Below are positions 17,300 through 25,640 of a DNA stretch of 64,000 bases, piece after piece. The notes under the pieces are model-generated. The model did not search any database, was not told the DNA's origin, and saw nothing but the letters and a program-made list of their open reading frames with translations. Within the stretch, counting starts at the first letter, position 1, and the number at the start of each line of letters is the position of its first letter. The stretch spans positions 4,032,001-4,096,000 of the forward strand of contig NZ_CP109137.1 of NCBI RefSeq assembly GCF_035918095.1, read 5' to 3'. A program made the position numbers and the translations under genes. The DNA is from Streptomyces sp. NBC_01750. Its GTDB lineage: Bacteria; Actinomycetota; Actinomycetes; Streptomycetales; Streptomycetaceae.

Positions 17300-18682
17300 C
17301 TATGCGGCCTGGATCTCCAGCCGCGCACCGAACTCGCGCACCGAAGGCTCCGCCGCGTAAGGCTCCAGGCGCTGCTGGAGATCGTCCAGATACTCCGCGC
17401 CCCGGCTCGAACGCAATCTCCCCAGCAGCTCCACCGCGCGCGTGCCCGTGTGACAGGCCTGCTCCACCTCTCGCTGCTGCACCTGCGCCGTGGCCAGCAG
17501 CACAAGACCGATCGCCCGCCGCCTGGCCCGCGACTCCGGGTGTCCGTCCAGCGCGTTCGAGGCATGGTTCGCCGCCACCTCAGCCTGCCCCAGGTCGCGG
17601 TAGCAGTGCGCCAGCTCGTCCGCGAGATACGCGTGGTCGAAATGAGCGATCCAGTCCGGATCGTCCCCTGCCGACGGTTCGGCCAGCTCCAGCGCGGCGA
17701 TCGCCTTGCCGGCCACCTCGTGACAGGTGCGGGCATCCCCGAGCAGGGCATGCCCACGCGCCTCCGCGGCGTAGAACATGGCCTCGGCCCGCGGTGTGAC
17801 CCTGCCCCGGGCGCCCTCCTGCGCCGCCCGCGCCAGCTGCGAGATCTCCCGCGGATTGCCGAGCTGAGCGGCCAGATGACTCATGGACGCCGCCAGCACG
17901 TAGCCGCCGTACCCCCGGTCCCCGGCCGCCTGGGCCAGTCTCAGCGCCTGGATGTAGTAGCGCTGGGCGAGCCCCGGCTGGCCGGTGTCGACGGCCATGT
18001 ACCCGGCGAGCTCCGTCAGCCGCGCGACCGCCGCGAACAGCTCACGGCCGACCGATTCGCGGTACGAGCCCGAGAGGAGACCGGAGACCACGCTGTTCAG
18101 ATAGTGCACGACGACCGGCCGGACATGTCCGCTGCCGAAGCGGTGGTCCAGCTCGGTCAGCGCACGCGTCATCGCCCGTACCGCTTCGACGTCCGAGACG
18201 CCGACCCGCGCTCCGGCCGTACGCGCGACCTGCGTGTCCGCGCCCGTGATCAGCCAGTCGCGGCTCGGCTCGACGAGCGCGGAGGCCGCGACCGCGGACC
18301 CGGAAAGGAAGTCACGGCGGCCGACATCGCTGCGCCACAGCTCGCAGACCTGCTCGATCGCGCCGAGCACGGTCGGCGAGAACTGCAGACCTACGCCGGA
18401 CGCGAGGTTCTTGCCGTTCGCCATACCGATCTCGTCGATCGTGACCGTACGGCCGAGTTTTCGGCCCAGCGCCTCGGCGATGATACCCGGCGCCCGGCCG
18501 CGCGGCTGCTGCCCGCGCAGCCAGCGTGCCACCGAGGTCTTGTCGTAACGCAGGTCCAACCCGCGCTCCGTGCCGACCATGTTGACGCGACGGGCGAGCC
18601 CCGCATTGGAACACCCGGCTTCCTGAATGAGCGCCTGCAACCGTTCGTTCGGCTGTCGGACGACGAGAGGCCTGGCTGCCAT
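17300..18682 (-). CDS. NsdA-like TPR transcriptional regulator
   Basis: A 460-residue protein. The N-terminal helix-turn-helix domain (NERLQALIQEAGCSNAGLARRVN; DKTSVARWLRGQQPRG) is followed by a short Tat-like segment often seen in this family (GRRDFLSGSAVAASALV), then TPR-type helical repeats to the end (AQRYYIQALRLAQAAGDRGYGGYVLA; HCYRDLGQAEVAANHASNALDG). This layout matches the Streptomyces NsdA group, in which NsdA is a negative regulator of sporulation and antibiotic production. Whether this protein is the NsdA ortholog or a paralog cannot be told here. The ATG at 18682 gives the conserved start MAARPLVVRQPNERLQ. Confidence 0.85.
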   Translation of the reverse strand: MAARPLVVRQPNERLQALIQEAGCSNAGLARRVNMVGTERGLDLRYDKTSVARWLRGQQPRGRAPGIIAEALGRKLGRTVTIDEIGMANGKNLASGVGLQFSPTVLGAIEQVCELWRSDVGRRDFLSGSAVAASALVEPSRDWLITGADTQVARTAGARVGVSDVEAVRAMTRALTELDHRFGSGHVRPVVVHYLNSVVSGLLSGSYRESVGRELFAAVARLTELAGYMAVDTGQPGLAQRYYIQALRLAQAAGDRGYGGYVLAASMSHLAAQLGNPREISQLARAAQEGARGRVTPRAEAMFYAAEARGHALLGDARTCHEVAGKAIAALELAEPSAGDDPDWIAHFDHAYLADELAHCYRDLGQAEVAANHASNALDGHPESRARRRAIGLVLLATAQVQQREVEQACHTGTRAVELLGRLRSSRGAEYLDDLQQRLEPYAAEPSVREFGARLEIQAA

Positions 18683-19011
18683 GACTAACCCCCTGATGCC
18701 GCGGTGATCCATGAACTGATCAGTGCCCGGCTGATATACGGAGAATGCAGACTTGGTCTGAGTTGGTCGTTTTTTCCGGGAAGATTCCCGAAAGAGCCTT
18801 CCGCAAGGCGGCCGCCTGCACGCACCCGGAAGCCACGACGCCTGCCGCCGCCCTCCCGATCGCGACCTCCCCCTCGCAATGACGCCACTGCCTGTGGCTA
18901 CCCGCCCACCGCGGCGCACCCGCACGCGCGCCCCCACCCGTGCACCCATGCGCCCCGTGTGCAGGATCGATGCTCCACGCGCCACCCGTGGGACGCCCGT
19001 AACCCAAGGTG
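18683..19011. other. Intergenic region between divergent genes
   Basis: About 330 bp between the NsdA-like gene and the Prim-Pol gene. It has a run of six T and a short hairpin, CGGGAAgatTTCCCG-like (18777-18791). No convincing coding sequence is present; promoters for both genes should lie here but no clear consensus pair is visible. Confidence 0.5.
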
Positions 19012-19710
19012 ATGGCGGGAGTTGAGTGTGTCGTGGAAGAGACCATCGGAGTCATGGAAGCCGCGCAGATCCCCCAGCAGCGAGGTGAGCAGCTGCTGGA
19101 CAGTGCCGTGCGGTACGCGGAAGAGAGGCACTGGGACGTGTTCCCCGGCACCTGGCTGGAGCCGGTGGAGGGTAAGGAACGCTGCTCGTGCGGCGACGTC
19201 GCCTGCGCCGTGCCCGGCGCCCACCCGGTCAGGCCGGACTGGGCGAACCAGGCGACCGGCAGCGCGGTCGCCGCGCGGCGGCTGTGGTCCAGGCAGCCGA
19301 GAGCGTCGATCCTGCTGCCGACAGGACGTACCTTCGACGCTCTCGAGGTACCGGAGTCGGCCGGCTTCCTGGCGCTGGCCCGCCTGGAGCGGATGAACCT
19401 CCCGCTCGGCCCGGTCACCTGCACCCCCGACCGCCGGATGTTGTTCTTCGTACTGCCCGGCGCGGCACTCAAAGCCTCCGACCTGGTCCGCACCCTCGGC
19501 TGGATGCCGGAAGCCATCGACCTCGTCGCGCGCGGCGAGGGCCACTACGTGGCGGCGCCGCCGACCCGGATCGGTGGCCATGGCGCGGTGCAGTGGGCCC
19601 GCCGCCCCACCACCGCCAACCGGTGGCTGCCGGACGCGGACGAGCTGATCAGCCCGCTGGCGTACGCATGCGGGCGGGAGGCGGCAGCACAGCGGATCCG
19701 TCGCGCATAA
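19012..19710 (+). CDS. Stand-alone Prim-Pol N-terminal domain protein
   Basis: A 232-residue protein resembling the N-terminal bifunctional DNA primase/polymerase domain (AEP fold): LLDSAVRYAEERHWDVFPG, a CSCGDVACAVPGAHP zinc-like Cys/His cluster, WSRQPRASILLPTGRTFDALEVPE, and GHYVAAPPTRIGGHGAVQWARRP. In plasmids and phages this domain is fused to a helicase; here it stands alone, as in many Streptomyces chromosomes. The DxD-type metal motif of active primases is not obvious, so it may not polymerise DNA. ATG 19012 and GTG 19033 are both possible starts. It is divergent from the NsdA-like regulator. Function in the chromosome is unknown. Confidence 0.83.
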   Translation: MAGVECVVEETIGVMEAAQIPQQRGEQLLDSAVRYAEERHWDVFPGTWLEPVEGKERCSCGDVACAVPGAHPVRPDWANQATGSAVAARRLWSRQPRASILLPTGRTFDALEVPESAGFLALARLERMNLPLGPVTCTPDRRMLFFVLPGAALKASDLVRTLGWMPEAIDLVARGEGHYVAAPPTRIGGHGAVQWARRPTTANRWLPDADELISPLAYACGREAAAQRIRRA

Positions 19711-19737
19711 GGCGGCCCAAGGCGCATAGGGCGGCCC
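19703..19737. repeat. 16-bp near-exact direct repeat
   Basis: GCGCATAAGGCGGCCC (19703-19718) and GCGCATAGGGCGGCCC (19722-19737), one mismatch, 19-bp period. The first copy includes the stop codon of the Prim-Pol gene. Confidence 0.7.
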
Positions 19738-19782
19738 CTAAGGTGGGCCCGTACATACGGGGACACCGAAAGGCGGGGCACC

Positions 19783-20601
19783 ATGCCGGACCGGGCGATT
19801 GGAGCCACAGAGGCGGGCGGGGCGCGATCGGCGCCGCCCGCCGTTCGTGTTGAGGGCTTGTGGAAGCGGTTCGGCGAGCAGATCGCGGTGGCCGGTATCG
19901 ATCTCACGCTCCCCGCGGGCAAGTTCATCGGCCTGGTCGGCCCGAACGGCGCGGGCAAGACGACGACCCTGTCGATGGTGACCGGCCTGCTGCGCCCGGA
20001 CGACGGCCGGGTGGAGGTGGCGGGCCGCGACGTGTGGCGCGACCCGGTCGAGGTGAAGTCCCGCATCGGCGTACTTCCCGAGGGCCTGCGCCTCTTCGAG
20101 CGGCTCTCGGGCCGCGAACTCCTCGCCTACAGCGGGCGGCTGCGGGGCCTGCCGGGTGAGGAGGTCGACAAGCGCGCTGCTCAACTCCTCGACGTACTGG
20201 ACCTGTCGGGCGCACAGCACAAACTGGTCGTCGACTACTCCACGGGCATGCGCAAGAAGATAGGGCTCGCGGCGGCCCTGCTCCACAACCCCGAAGTACT
20301 GTTCCTGGACGAGCCGTTCGAAGGCGTCGACCCGGTCTCGGCGCAGACGATCCGCGGCGTCCTGGAGCGGTACACCGGCTCGGGCGCGACCGTCGTCTTC
20401 TCCAGCCATGTGATGGAGCTGGTGGAGTCGCTGTGCGACTGGGTGGCGGTGATGGCGGCGGGCCGGATCCGCGCGCAGGGCCCGCTGGCGGAGGTGCGGG
20501 GCGATGCGCCGTCGCTGCAGAGCGCGTTCCTGGAACTGGTGGGCGCGAACGGCCGGGACACCGGGCACTCGCTGGACTGGCTCGGTGGCGGTACCCGTTG
20601 A
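19783..20601 (+). CDS. ABC transporter ATP-binding protein
   Basis: A 272-residue ATPase subunit. Walker A is GPNGAGKTTT (about residues 52-61). The signature region is DYSTGMRKKIGLAAAL, with S-T-G-M in place of LSGGQ as in many ABC-2 exporters. Walker B is VLFLDEPFEGVD, and the switch His is in VVFSSHVME. ATP hydrolysis would drive the membrane partner encoded next (TTGA overlap). The AAAGGCGGGG ribosome site is well placed before the ATG. With a single large permease and no binding protein, export of a lipid, drug or polymer is more likely than import. Substrate unknown. Confidence 0.95.
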   Translation: MPDRAIGATEAGGARSAPPAVRVEGLWKRFGEQIAVAGIDLTLPAGKFIGLVGPNGAGKTTTLSMVTGLLRPDDGRVEVAGRDVWRDPVEVKSRIGVLPEGLRLFERLSGRELLAYSGRLRGLPGEEVDKRAAQLLDVLDLSGAQHKLVVDYSTGMRKKIGLAAALLHNPEVLFLDEPFEGVDPVSAQTIRGVLERYTGSGATVVFSSHVMELVESLCDWVAVMAAGRIRAQGPLAEVRGDAPSLQSAFLELVGANGRDTGHSLDWLGGGTR

Positions 20602-22211
20602 GCACCGTGAGCGCCTTGAACAGCGCGTACCTCACCCCGGTCTTCATCCGCCTCAAGCTGTCGCTGCTGCGCAACGGGCTGCGCCAGTCGTCCGGGCGCA
20701 GAGCCGCGTACATCGCCTCGATCGTCGTCACACTGCTCTTCGCCGCGCTCCAGCTCATCGGCCTGATCGCACTGCGTGGAAACGATCACGCGGACTCGGT
20801 CGTGGTGCTGCTGACCGCCGTACTGGCCCTGGGCTGGGCAGTCATGCCGCTCTTCTTCCCGAGCGGTGACGAAACACTGGACCCGACCCGTCTGGTGATG
20901 CTGCCGCTGCGACCGGGCCCGCTGGTTCGGGCGCTGCTCGCGGCGTCGCTGGTGGGCATCGGCCCGCTGTTCACACTCTGCCTGACGGTGGGTTCGGCGA
21001 TCGCGCTGTCCCACGGCGCCGTGGCGCTGCTCGTCTCCGTCGTCGCCGTCCCTCTGACGCTGCTGGTGTGCGTGGCGCTGGCGCGGGCGGTCGCGGCGGC
21101 CAACATCCGGCTGCTGACCTCTCGCAAGGGCCGCGACCTGGCGCTGCTCAGCGGTCTGGTGATCGCGGTCGGCATCCAGGTCGTCAACTTCGGTGCACAG
21201 CGACTCGGCCACGCCGGCGGACTCTCGGCGCTCGATCCGGTGGCGGGGATCGTACGATGGCTGCCGCCGGCGTCGGCGATCGGCGCGGTGGACTCGGCGA
21301 GCGAGGGCTCATACGCCCTGGCCGTCGGGCAGTTGGGGCTGTCGGCGGCCGCTCTGCTGCTTGTGCTGCGGTCCTGGCAGCGCAGCCTGACGAAGCTGAT
21401 GACGACCCCGGACGGCTCGACGCTCGCCGCGGCCTCGGAGCCGACCCGCAAGGAGTCCACGACCGGCTTCCACCGTCTGCTGCCCGAGGGCCGTACGAGC
21501 ACGGTGATGCAGCGCAGCCTGCGCTATGTGTGGCGGGACCCGAAGACGAAGGCGGCGTGGGTGACGGCGCTGGCGATCGGTCTGATCGTGCCGCTGTTCA
21601 ACGCACTGCAGGGCACGGGCTCGATCTACTTCGCATGCTTTGCGGCGGGGATGCTCGGCATCCAGATGTACAACCAGTTCGGCCAGGACACCTCGGCGTT
21701 CTGGATGGTGGCGCTGACGATCTCCTCCACCCGGGACGCGTACGTCGAACTCCGCGCCCGGGCACTGGCGTTGCTGGTGATCACGCTCCCGTACACCGCC
21801 CTCGTCACTGTCCTGACCGCCGCTGTACTGGGCGACTGGCAGGCTCTGCCGGAGGTGGTGGGCCTGTCGTTCGCGCTGCTGGGCGCGATGCTGGCGACGG
21901 GAGCAGTGGCGTCGGCCCGCTTCCCGTACTCGATCCCGCAGGACAGCGCGTACAAGAACGTGGCTCCCGGTCAGGGCGGGCTCGCCTGGATCTCGATCTT
22001 CGGCGGCATGATCTCGGCAGCACTGCTGTGCGCACCCGTGATCGCGCTGGCGATCTGGCTGCACGCGGCGAACGCCCAGTCGGCACTGTGGCTGCTGCTG
22101 CCGGGTGGCACGGCGTACGGGCTGCTCATCGGGTGGGCGGGAGTGCGGGTTGCGGCGCCGCAGACGGCGGGCAGACTCCCGGAGATCCTGGCGGCGGTCA
22201 GCAAGGGGTGA
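20598..22211 (+). CDS. ABC exporter permease
   Basis: A 537-residue integral membrane protein with about twelve hydrophobic segments (for example AAYIASIVVTLLFAALQLIGLIAL, LGWAVMPLFFPS, FALLGAMLATGAVASARF and GGMISAALLCAPVIALAIWL). The start TTG 20598 overlaps the ATPase stop; GTG 20607 is an alternative. It forms the channel for the ABC protein encoded just upstream. Charged loop DETLDPTRLVMLPLRPGPL after the third segment is typical of this family of large ABC-2-like permeases. Substrate is not deducible. Confidence 0.9.
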   Translation: MSTVSALNSAYLTPVFIRLKLSLLRNGLRQSSGRRAAYIASIVVTLLFAALQLIGLIALRGNDHADSVVVLLTAVLALGWAVMPLFFPSGDETLDPTRLVMLPLRPGPLVRALLAASLVGIGPLFTLCLTVGSAIALSHGAVALLVSVVAVPLTLLVCVALARAVAAANIRLLTSRKGRDLALLSGLVIAVGIQVVNFGAQRLGHAGGLSALDPVAGIVRWLPPASAIGAVDSASEGSYALAVGQLGLSAAALLLVLRSWQRSLTKLMTTPDGSTLAAASEPTRKESTTGFHRLLPEGRTSTVMQRSLRYVWRDPKTKAAWVTALAIGLIVPLFNALQGTGSIYFACFAAGMLGIQMYNQFGQDTSAFWMVALTISSTRDAYVELRARALALLVITLPYTALVTVLTAAVLGDWQALPEVVGLSFALLGAMLATGAVASARFPYSIPQDSAYKNVAPGQGGLAWISIFGGMISAALLCAPVIALAIWLHAANAQSALWLLLPGGTAYGLLIGWAGVRVAAPQTAGRLPEILAAVSKG

Positions 22212-22307
22212 TCAGCAAGGGGCGAAGGGCCCCGCGGACGGCACAACACTCCCCGGCGGAGGTCGATCCGGAGCCACGGTGGAGGCGACGGTGGGGATCC
22301 GCGAGGA

Positions 22308-22335
22308 GACCCGTCGGCCGATCGGCCGACGGGTC
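22308..22335. terminator. 28-bp perfect palindrome, bidirectional terminator
   Basis: Two perfect 14-base arms beginning GACCCGTCGGCC and centred at 22321/22322. As RNA this forms a 12-bp GC-rich stem with a four-base loop on either strand, between convergent genes (permease and beta-propeller gene). Confidence 0.65.
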
Positions 22336-22361
22336 CCTGTCCACGCGCGCCCTGTGGACGC

Positions 22362-24449
22362 TCAGTTCGCCAGCAAGGACTCCAGAACGACCTCGTTCGG
22401 CGAAGTGAGTCCGGAGCCGGCAGCATTCGGACACCGCGGGTCGAGCCGGAGCCTGGCCAGATCGCGGCCGGCGACGCCCCAGGCATACGCGGACGACCGT
22501 TCCCAGGCCAGCTGCGGCGGGTTGTACCAGCCGTCACCGAGGCCGCCGAGCATCGGCGCGGCCTCCGCGAGCCCTGGTCCGAGCCGGTACACCGAACCGC
22601 CGAAGACCGACGCGAACACCTGACCGCGATGGACGCTGAGCTCCCCGTAGCTCGGCAACTTCCCCGTCTGCAGGACCGTGCGGGTCTCGAGGTCCATGGC
22701 GAACCAGGTACCTGCGAGCCGCTTGTAGACCCCGTACAGCACACCGTCGTACACCGCGATGTGCTGCAGGCTCGCGTACCCCTCCACCGGGGCGACCTCC
22801 CACAGCACCTTGCGGTGCCGCAGGTCGAAGGCGACGATCGTGGCGCTCGGTCTGGCCGGCGGCACGCTGCCGCCGCCCCAGGTGTCTCCGGCGAGGTACG
22901 CGATCCGGGAACCCGGTCTGTCGTCCAGCGCGAGCGACATCACGCTCTGGTCCACGATCACATCCGGATAGACCCTGAGCTTGCGTCTCAGCCGGTCCGC
23001 CACTGTCAGCGCGCCTTTGAGCAGGCCGACACCCGGGGCGGTCGACACCAGCAGGAGATCATGGGCCCGTTCGTACACCATGTCCGTCGGCCGTTGCTGC
23101 TCGTTCTCGACGAAGCCCATGGACCGGACCTTGCCGCGGTCCGGGTCGAACTCCAGCAACTCGGTACTCGGGTACATCGCCGCGTACACGCGGTCGCCGA
23201 CCCGTTGCAGCTGCTTCGGTTCGCCCGGGATCCTGATCCGCCGGGACGTGCCTTTCGCCGGTTGGTGGGTCGTGATCGAGAAGTGCCCGCCGACGTGCAC
23301 GGTCCCGCGCGACCCGTACGTCATGGACTGCACGGGATCCGGTCCGGACAGGCCGATGTCGATCAGCTCGAGTATGTCCGACCGGCCGCTTGCCAGATCC
23401 AGCCACCACAGACGGCCGCTGCCCGCACCGCCGAGCAGCGTCCCGTCCGCCAGCGGCAGCAGGGCGCGGTGCTCGTCCCCGGCCGCGGGCGCGGCGACCG
23501 GCACGAGGGTGTCGCCGTCCCGCCGGTAGACGGTTCCGGTCGGGCGGCCGACGCAGTACAGCGTGCCGTCGGACGTCATCGTCATCGCGTCGATCAGCCG
23601 CTCCGGGCCTGGCGTCGCGATCACCCGTGCGTCGCTGCCGTCGGGCGCCATGTCGACCACGGACTTGGTGAGCGCGGCGATCACCCGGCCACCGCGCGCG
23701 AGCAGCGCGGCCGCGCCGCCGTAGGGCGTCGGGGTGAGGTTCGTCCTCGCACCGGTGGTGCGGTCGTAGGCGACGACGTAGCCGTGCGGCAGCGTCCCCG
23801 CGTAGACGAAGCGCTCGTCGGCGGCGATCGCACGCACATACTGATCGCCCGGCACCGCGACGCCGAGATTGCGCAGGACGCCGGTCTGCGGCTTGTACTC
23901 CCAGACTTCGCCGCGCGGGGACGTTCCCGCGTACACCGTGCCGTCCGGCGCCGTGGTGAGACACCAGACGAAGCCGCCCGCCGGGCCCACCGTGCCGATC
24001 AGCTTCACCTCGCCGGTGGCCGGATCGAAGCGGTAGATGTCCGGGGTCGGATACGTCCCGGCGTAGACCTGCCCGCCCGAGACGGTCGCAGCCCAGCCGC
24101 CCTCTCCGCGGCCGAGCCGGACGGCTCTGACGAGTTTCTTCGACGCAAGGTCGATCTCACCGAGTACGGGTGGACTCTGGCCCCGGGCCACGACGTAGAC
24201 GTGATCGTCGAGCCTCGTCATTCCGACTATGGCGGCGGTGAACGACGCGACGCCGAAGGTGGAGATGGGTGGCTCCGAACAGTGGTCCTCCGAACCGGCT
24301 GTGTCCGGTCTGTCTGCTGTGTCTGGTCTACCGGCCGTGCCTGCGATGTCGGGTGCGTCGGCGTTCGCAGCGCCCGGGAAAGCCAATTGGCCCGCCACGG
24401 ACGCCAGGGCGAACCCGGCTCCGGCATGCAATAACCGCCTGCGTTCCAT
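22362..24449 (-). CDS. Secreted beta-propeller protein (PQQ/WD40-like)
   Basis: A 695-residue exported protein. The N-terminus MERRRLLHAGAGFALASVAG is a twin-arginine-like signal peptide ending near AANADA. After a short Thr/Asp-rich linker come many blade repeats of the form GxVYAGTxPxxxxYxxDPxTG (VYAGTYPTPDIYRFDPATGEV, VYAGTSPRGEVWEYKPQTG, VYAGTLPHGYVVAYDRTTG), enough for one or two propellers. No catalytic motif is visible; such proteins bind ligands, polysaccharide or partner proteins outside the cell. Codon 6 is TTA (24432-24434), so production may depend on bldA and thus on development. A GAGGGAGGG ribosome site precedes ATG 24449. It resembles uncharacterised extracellular propellers encoded in polysaccharide-lyase loci, but no such enzyme is adjacent. 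Confidence 0.85.
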   Translation of the reverse strand: MERRRLLHAGAGFALASVAGQLAFPGAANADAPDIAGTAGRPDTADRPDTAGSEDHCSEPPISTFGVASFTAAIVGMTRLDDHVYVVARGQSPPVLGEIDLASKKLVRAVRLGRGEGGWAATVSGGQVYAGTYPTPDIYRFDPATGEVKLIGTVGPAGGFVWCLTTAPDGTVYAGTSPRGEVWEYKPQTGVLRNLGVAVPGDQYVRAIAADERFVYAGTLPHGYVVAYDRTTGARTNLTPTPYGGAAALLARGGRVIAALTKSVVDMAPDGSDARVIATPGPERLIDAMTMTSDGTLYCVGRPTGTVYRRDGDTLVPVAAPAAGDEHRALLPLADGTLLGGAGSGRLWWLDLASGRSDILELIDIGLSGPDPVQSMTYGSRGTVHVGGHFSITTHQPAKGTSRRIRIPGEPKQLQRVGDRVYAAMYPSTELLEFDPDRGKVRSMGFVENEQQRPTDMVYERAHDLLLVSTAPGVGLLKGALTVADRLRRKLRVYPDVIVDQSVMSLALDDRPGSRIAYLAGDTWGGGSVPPARPSATIVAFDLRHRKVLWEVAPVEGYASLQHIAVYDGVLYGVYKRLAGTWFAMDLETRTVLQTGKLPSYGELSVHRGQVFASVFGGSVYRLGPGLAEAAPMLGGLGDGWYNPPQLAWERSSAYAWGVAGRDLARLRLDPRCPNAAGSGLTSPNEVVLESLLAN

Positions 24450-24997
24450 GCATCCCTCCCTCGAGAGATTCGAACTCTCAAGGTAGGTGCGGATCAACGG
24501 CCCGTCATCGCCCTGGCCGCGTTCCGCCAGGAACCGTACCGACTTGTCCTATTAGGTCTTATTGTCATCGGAATCCGCGTACGCGAGAGCTACACACCCG
24601 CGGCGACGCTCGCCGCGGCGCTCGCGACTCCCGGCGCCGTCGTGACCGTCTCGAAGCAAAGCCTTCCGATTAGCGCGTGTATACATTCCCCTCCGACGGC
24701 GGACCGCGCCATCGCCGCCAAAACCCTCGGCGAGGGACGTTTTCCAGTCGAAGCAGGCCTCACACGGAGAGAGCCGCCCGGACGTTTACGCAGCTCAGAC
24801 GGTAGTTTTCCGTTGCACCATCGAAGATCATCCACATAATGGACACTCCGCCACACCCACTCCGAGCTGCCCGAACGACCATTCGGTCGCCCCCGAACGA
24901 ACGTACACGGCCGGAAACGAGCGAACAACGTGCACTCACTGTCCGCATGCGCAAGACTCCCGACCGCAATCGCCCCCCAAGTGAAGGAGTTTCACAC
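24450..24997. other. Long intergenic region upstream of SSI gene
   Basis: About 550 bp with no convincing gene. It contains an AT-richer patch around 24545-24570 (CTATTAGGTCTTATTGTCAT), possibly the propeller-gene promoter, and the SSI promoter and about 150 bp of untranslated leader at its right end. Confidence 0.55.
24813..24840 (+). promoter_or_regulatory. Candidate SSI promoter
   Basis: TTGCAC (24813-24818) and CATAAT (24835-24840) with a 16-bp spacer. Transcription would start near 24847 and leave a leader of about 150 nt before the SSI start codon. Confidence 0.45.
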
Positions 24998-25462
24998 ATG
25001 CGTTACATCCGAAACACAGTCGCCGCAGTCGCCACCGCATCTGCACTGCTCCTGACCGGCACCACGGCCACGGCAGTCGCGCAGGACCGGCCCACGCAGC
25101 CCGCACAGCCGGCCAAGACGAAGAGCCTGTACGCGCCCTCCGCACTCGTGCTCAGCTTCGGCAGGGGTGATGACGCCGCGACCGCCACGGTCGAGCGGGC
25201 CGTCACCCTGACCTGCGCCCCGCGCCCCGGGGGCAGCCACCCCTCGCCCGCGGCCGCGTGTACGGAACTTCTCATCGTCAACGGCGAGTTCAGCGCGCTG
25301 GCGGAACAGAAGTCGCACAAGATGTGCACGCGCCAGTGGAATCCTGTTGTGCTCAGCGCCCGTGGTGTGTGGCAGGGCAAGCACGTCGACTGGTCGGCCA
25401 CGTACGGCAACGAGTGCGAGATGGAAGGAAGCATGGCCAAGGGCACGGTCTTCGCCTTCTGA
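24998..25462 (+). CDS. Subtilisin-inhibitor-like (SSI) secreted protease inhibitor
   Basis: A 154-residue precursor with a Sec signal peptide (MRYIRNTVAAVATASALLLTG, cleavage near AVAQ) and an SSI domain. Four cysteines (TLTCAP, AACTEL, HKMCTR, NECEM) form the two expected disulfides. The reactive loop aligns as MCTR-QWNPV against MCPM-VYDPV of SSI, putting Arg at P1; P1 basic residues make SSI proteins trypsin-selective. SLYAPSALVL, VWQGK and the C-terminal FAF are family hallmarks. An AAGGAG site lies 8 bp before the ATG. Such inhibitors control extracellular proteases during aerial growth. Targets may include secreted trypsin-like enzymes of the same strain. Confidence 0.96.
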   Translation: MRYIRNTVAAVATASALLLTGTTATAVAQDRPTQPAQPAKTKSLYAPSALVLSFGRGDDAATATVERAVTLTCAPRPGGSHPSPAAACTELLIVNGEFSALAEQKSHKMCTRQWNPVVLSARGVWQGKHVDWSATYGNECEMEGSMAKGTVFAF

Positions 25463-25543
25463 CGGCCCGTGGCCACGGGTCACGTACCTTCGACGCACGC
25501 TCCACGAGGCCGGTAACCCTCCCCCGCACCAGACGCACATGAA

Positions 25544-25563
25544 GTAACCGGTCGACCGGTTAC
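25544..25563. promoter_or_regulatory. 20-bp perfect palindrome
   Basis: GTAACCGGTCGACCGGTTAC reads identically on both strands. It has no loop and little T tail, so it looks like a protein-binding site rather than a terminator, yet it lies between the ends of two convergent genes (SSI and the hydrolase). Confidence 0.5.
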
Positions 25564-25640
25564 CGACCTCGCCGATCGCCCAGCCGTTGCCGCCACGGCT
25601 GAAGGCGATCCCCCGTCTCCCATGCCCGACATGGTTCCTG

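Noticed and set aside
24590..24928. 112-codon minus-strand frame upstream of the SSI gene
   Set aside because: Covers the SSI promoter and leader region, with no motif and poor third-position GC bias.
25544..25563. Palindrome considered as SSI/hydrolase terminator
   Set aside because: No loop and no U tract; a separate palindrome CCCGTGGCCACGGG just after the SSI stop is a better terminator.
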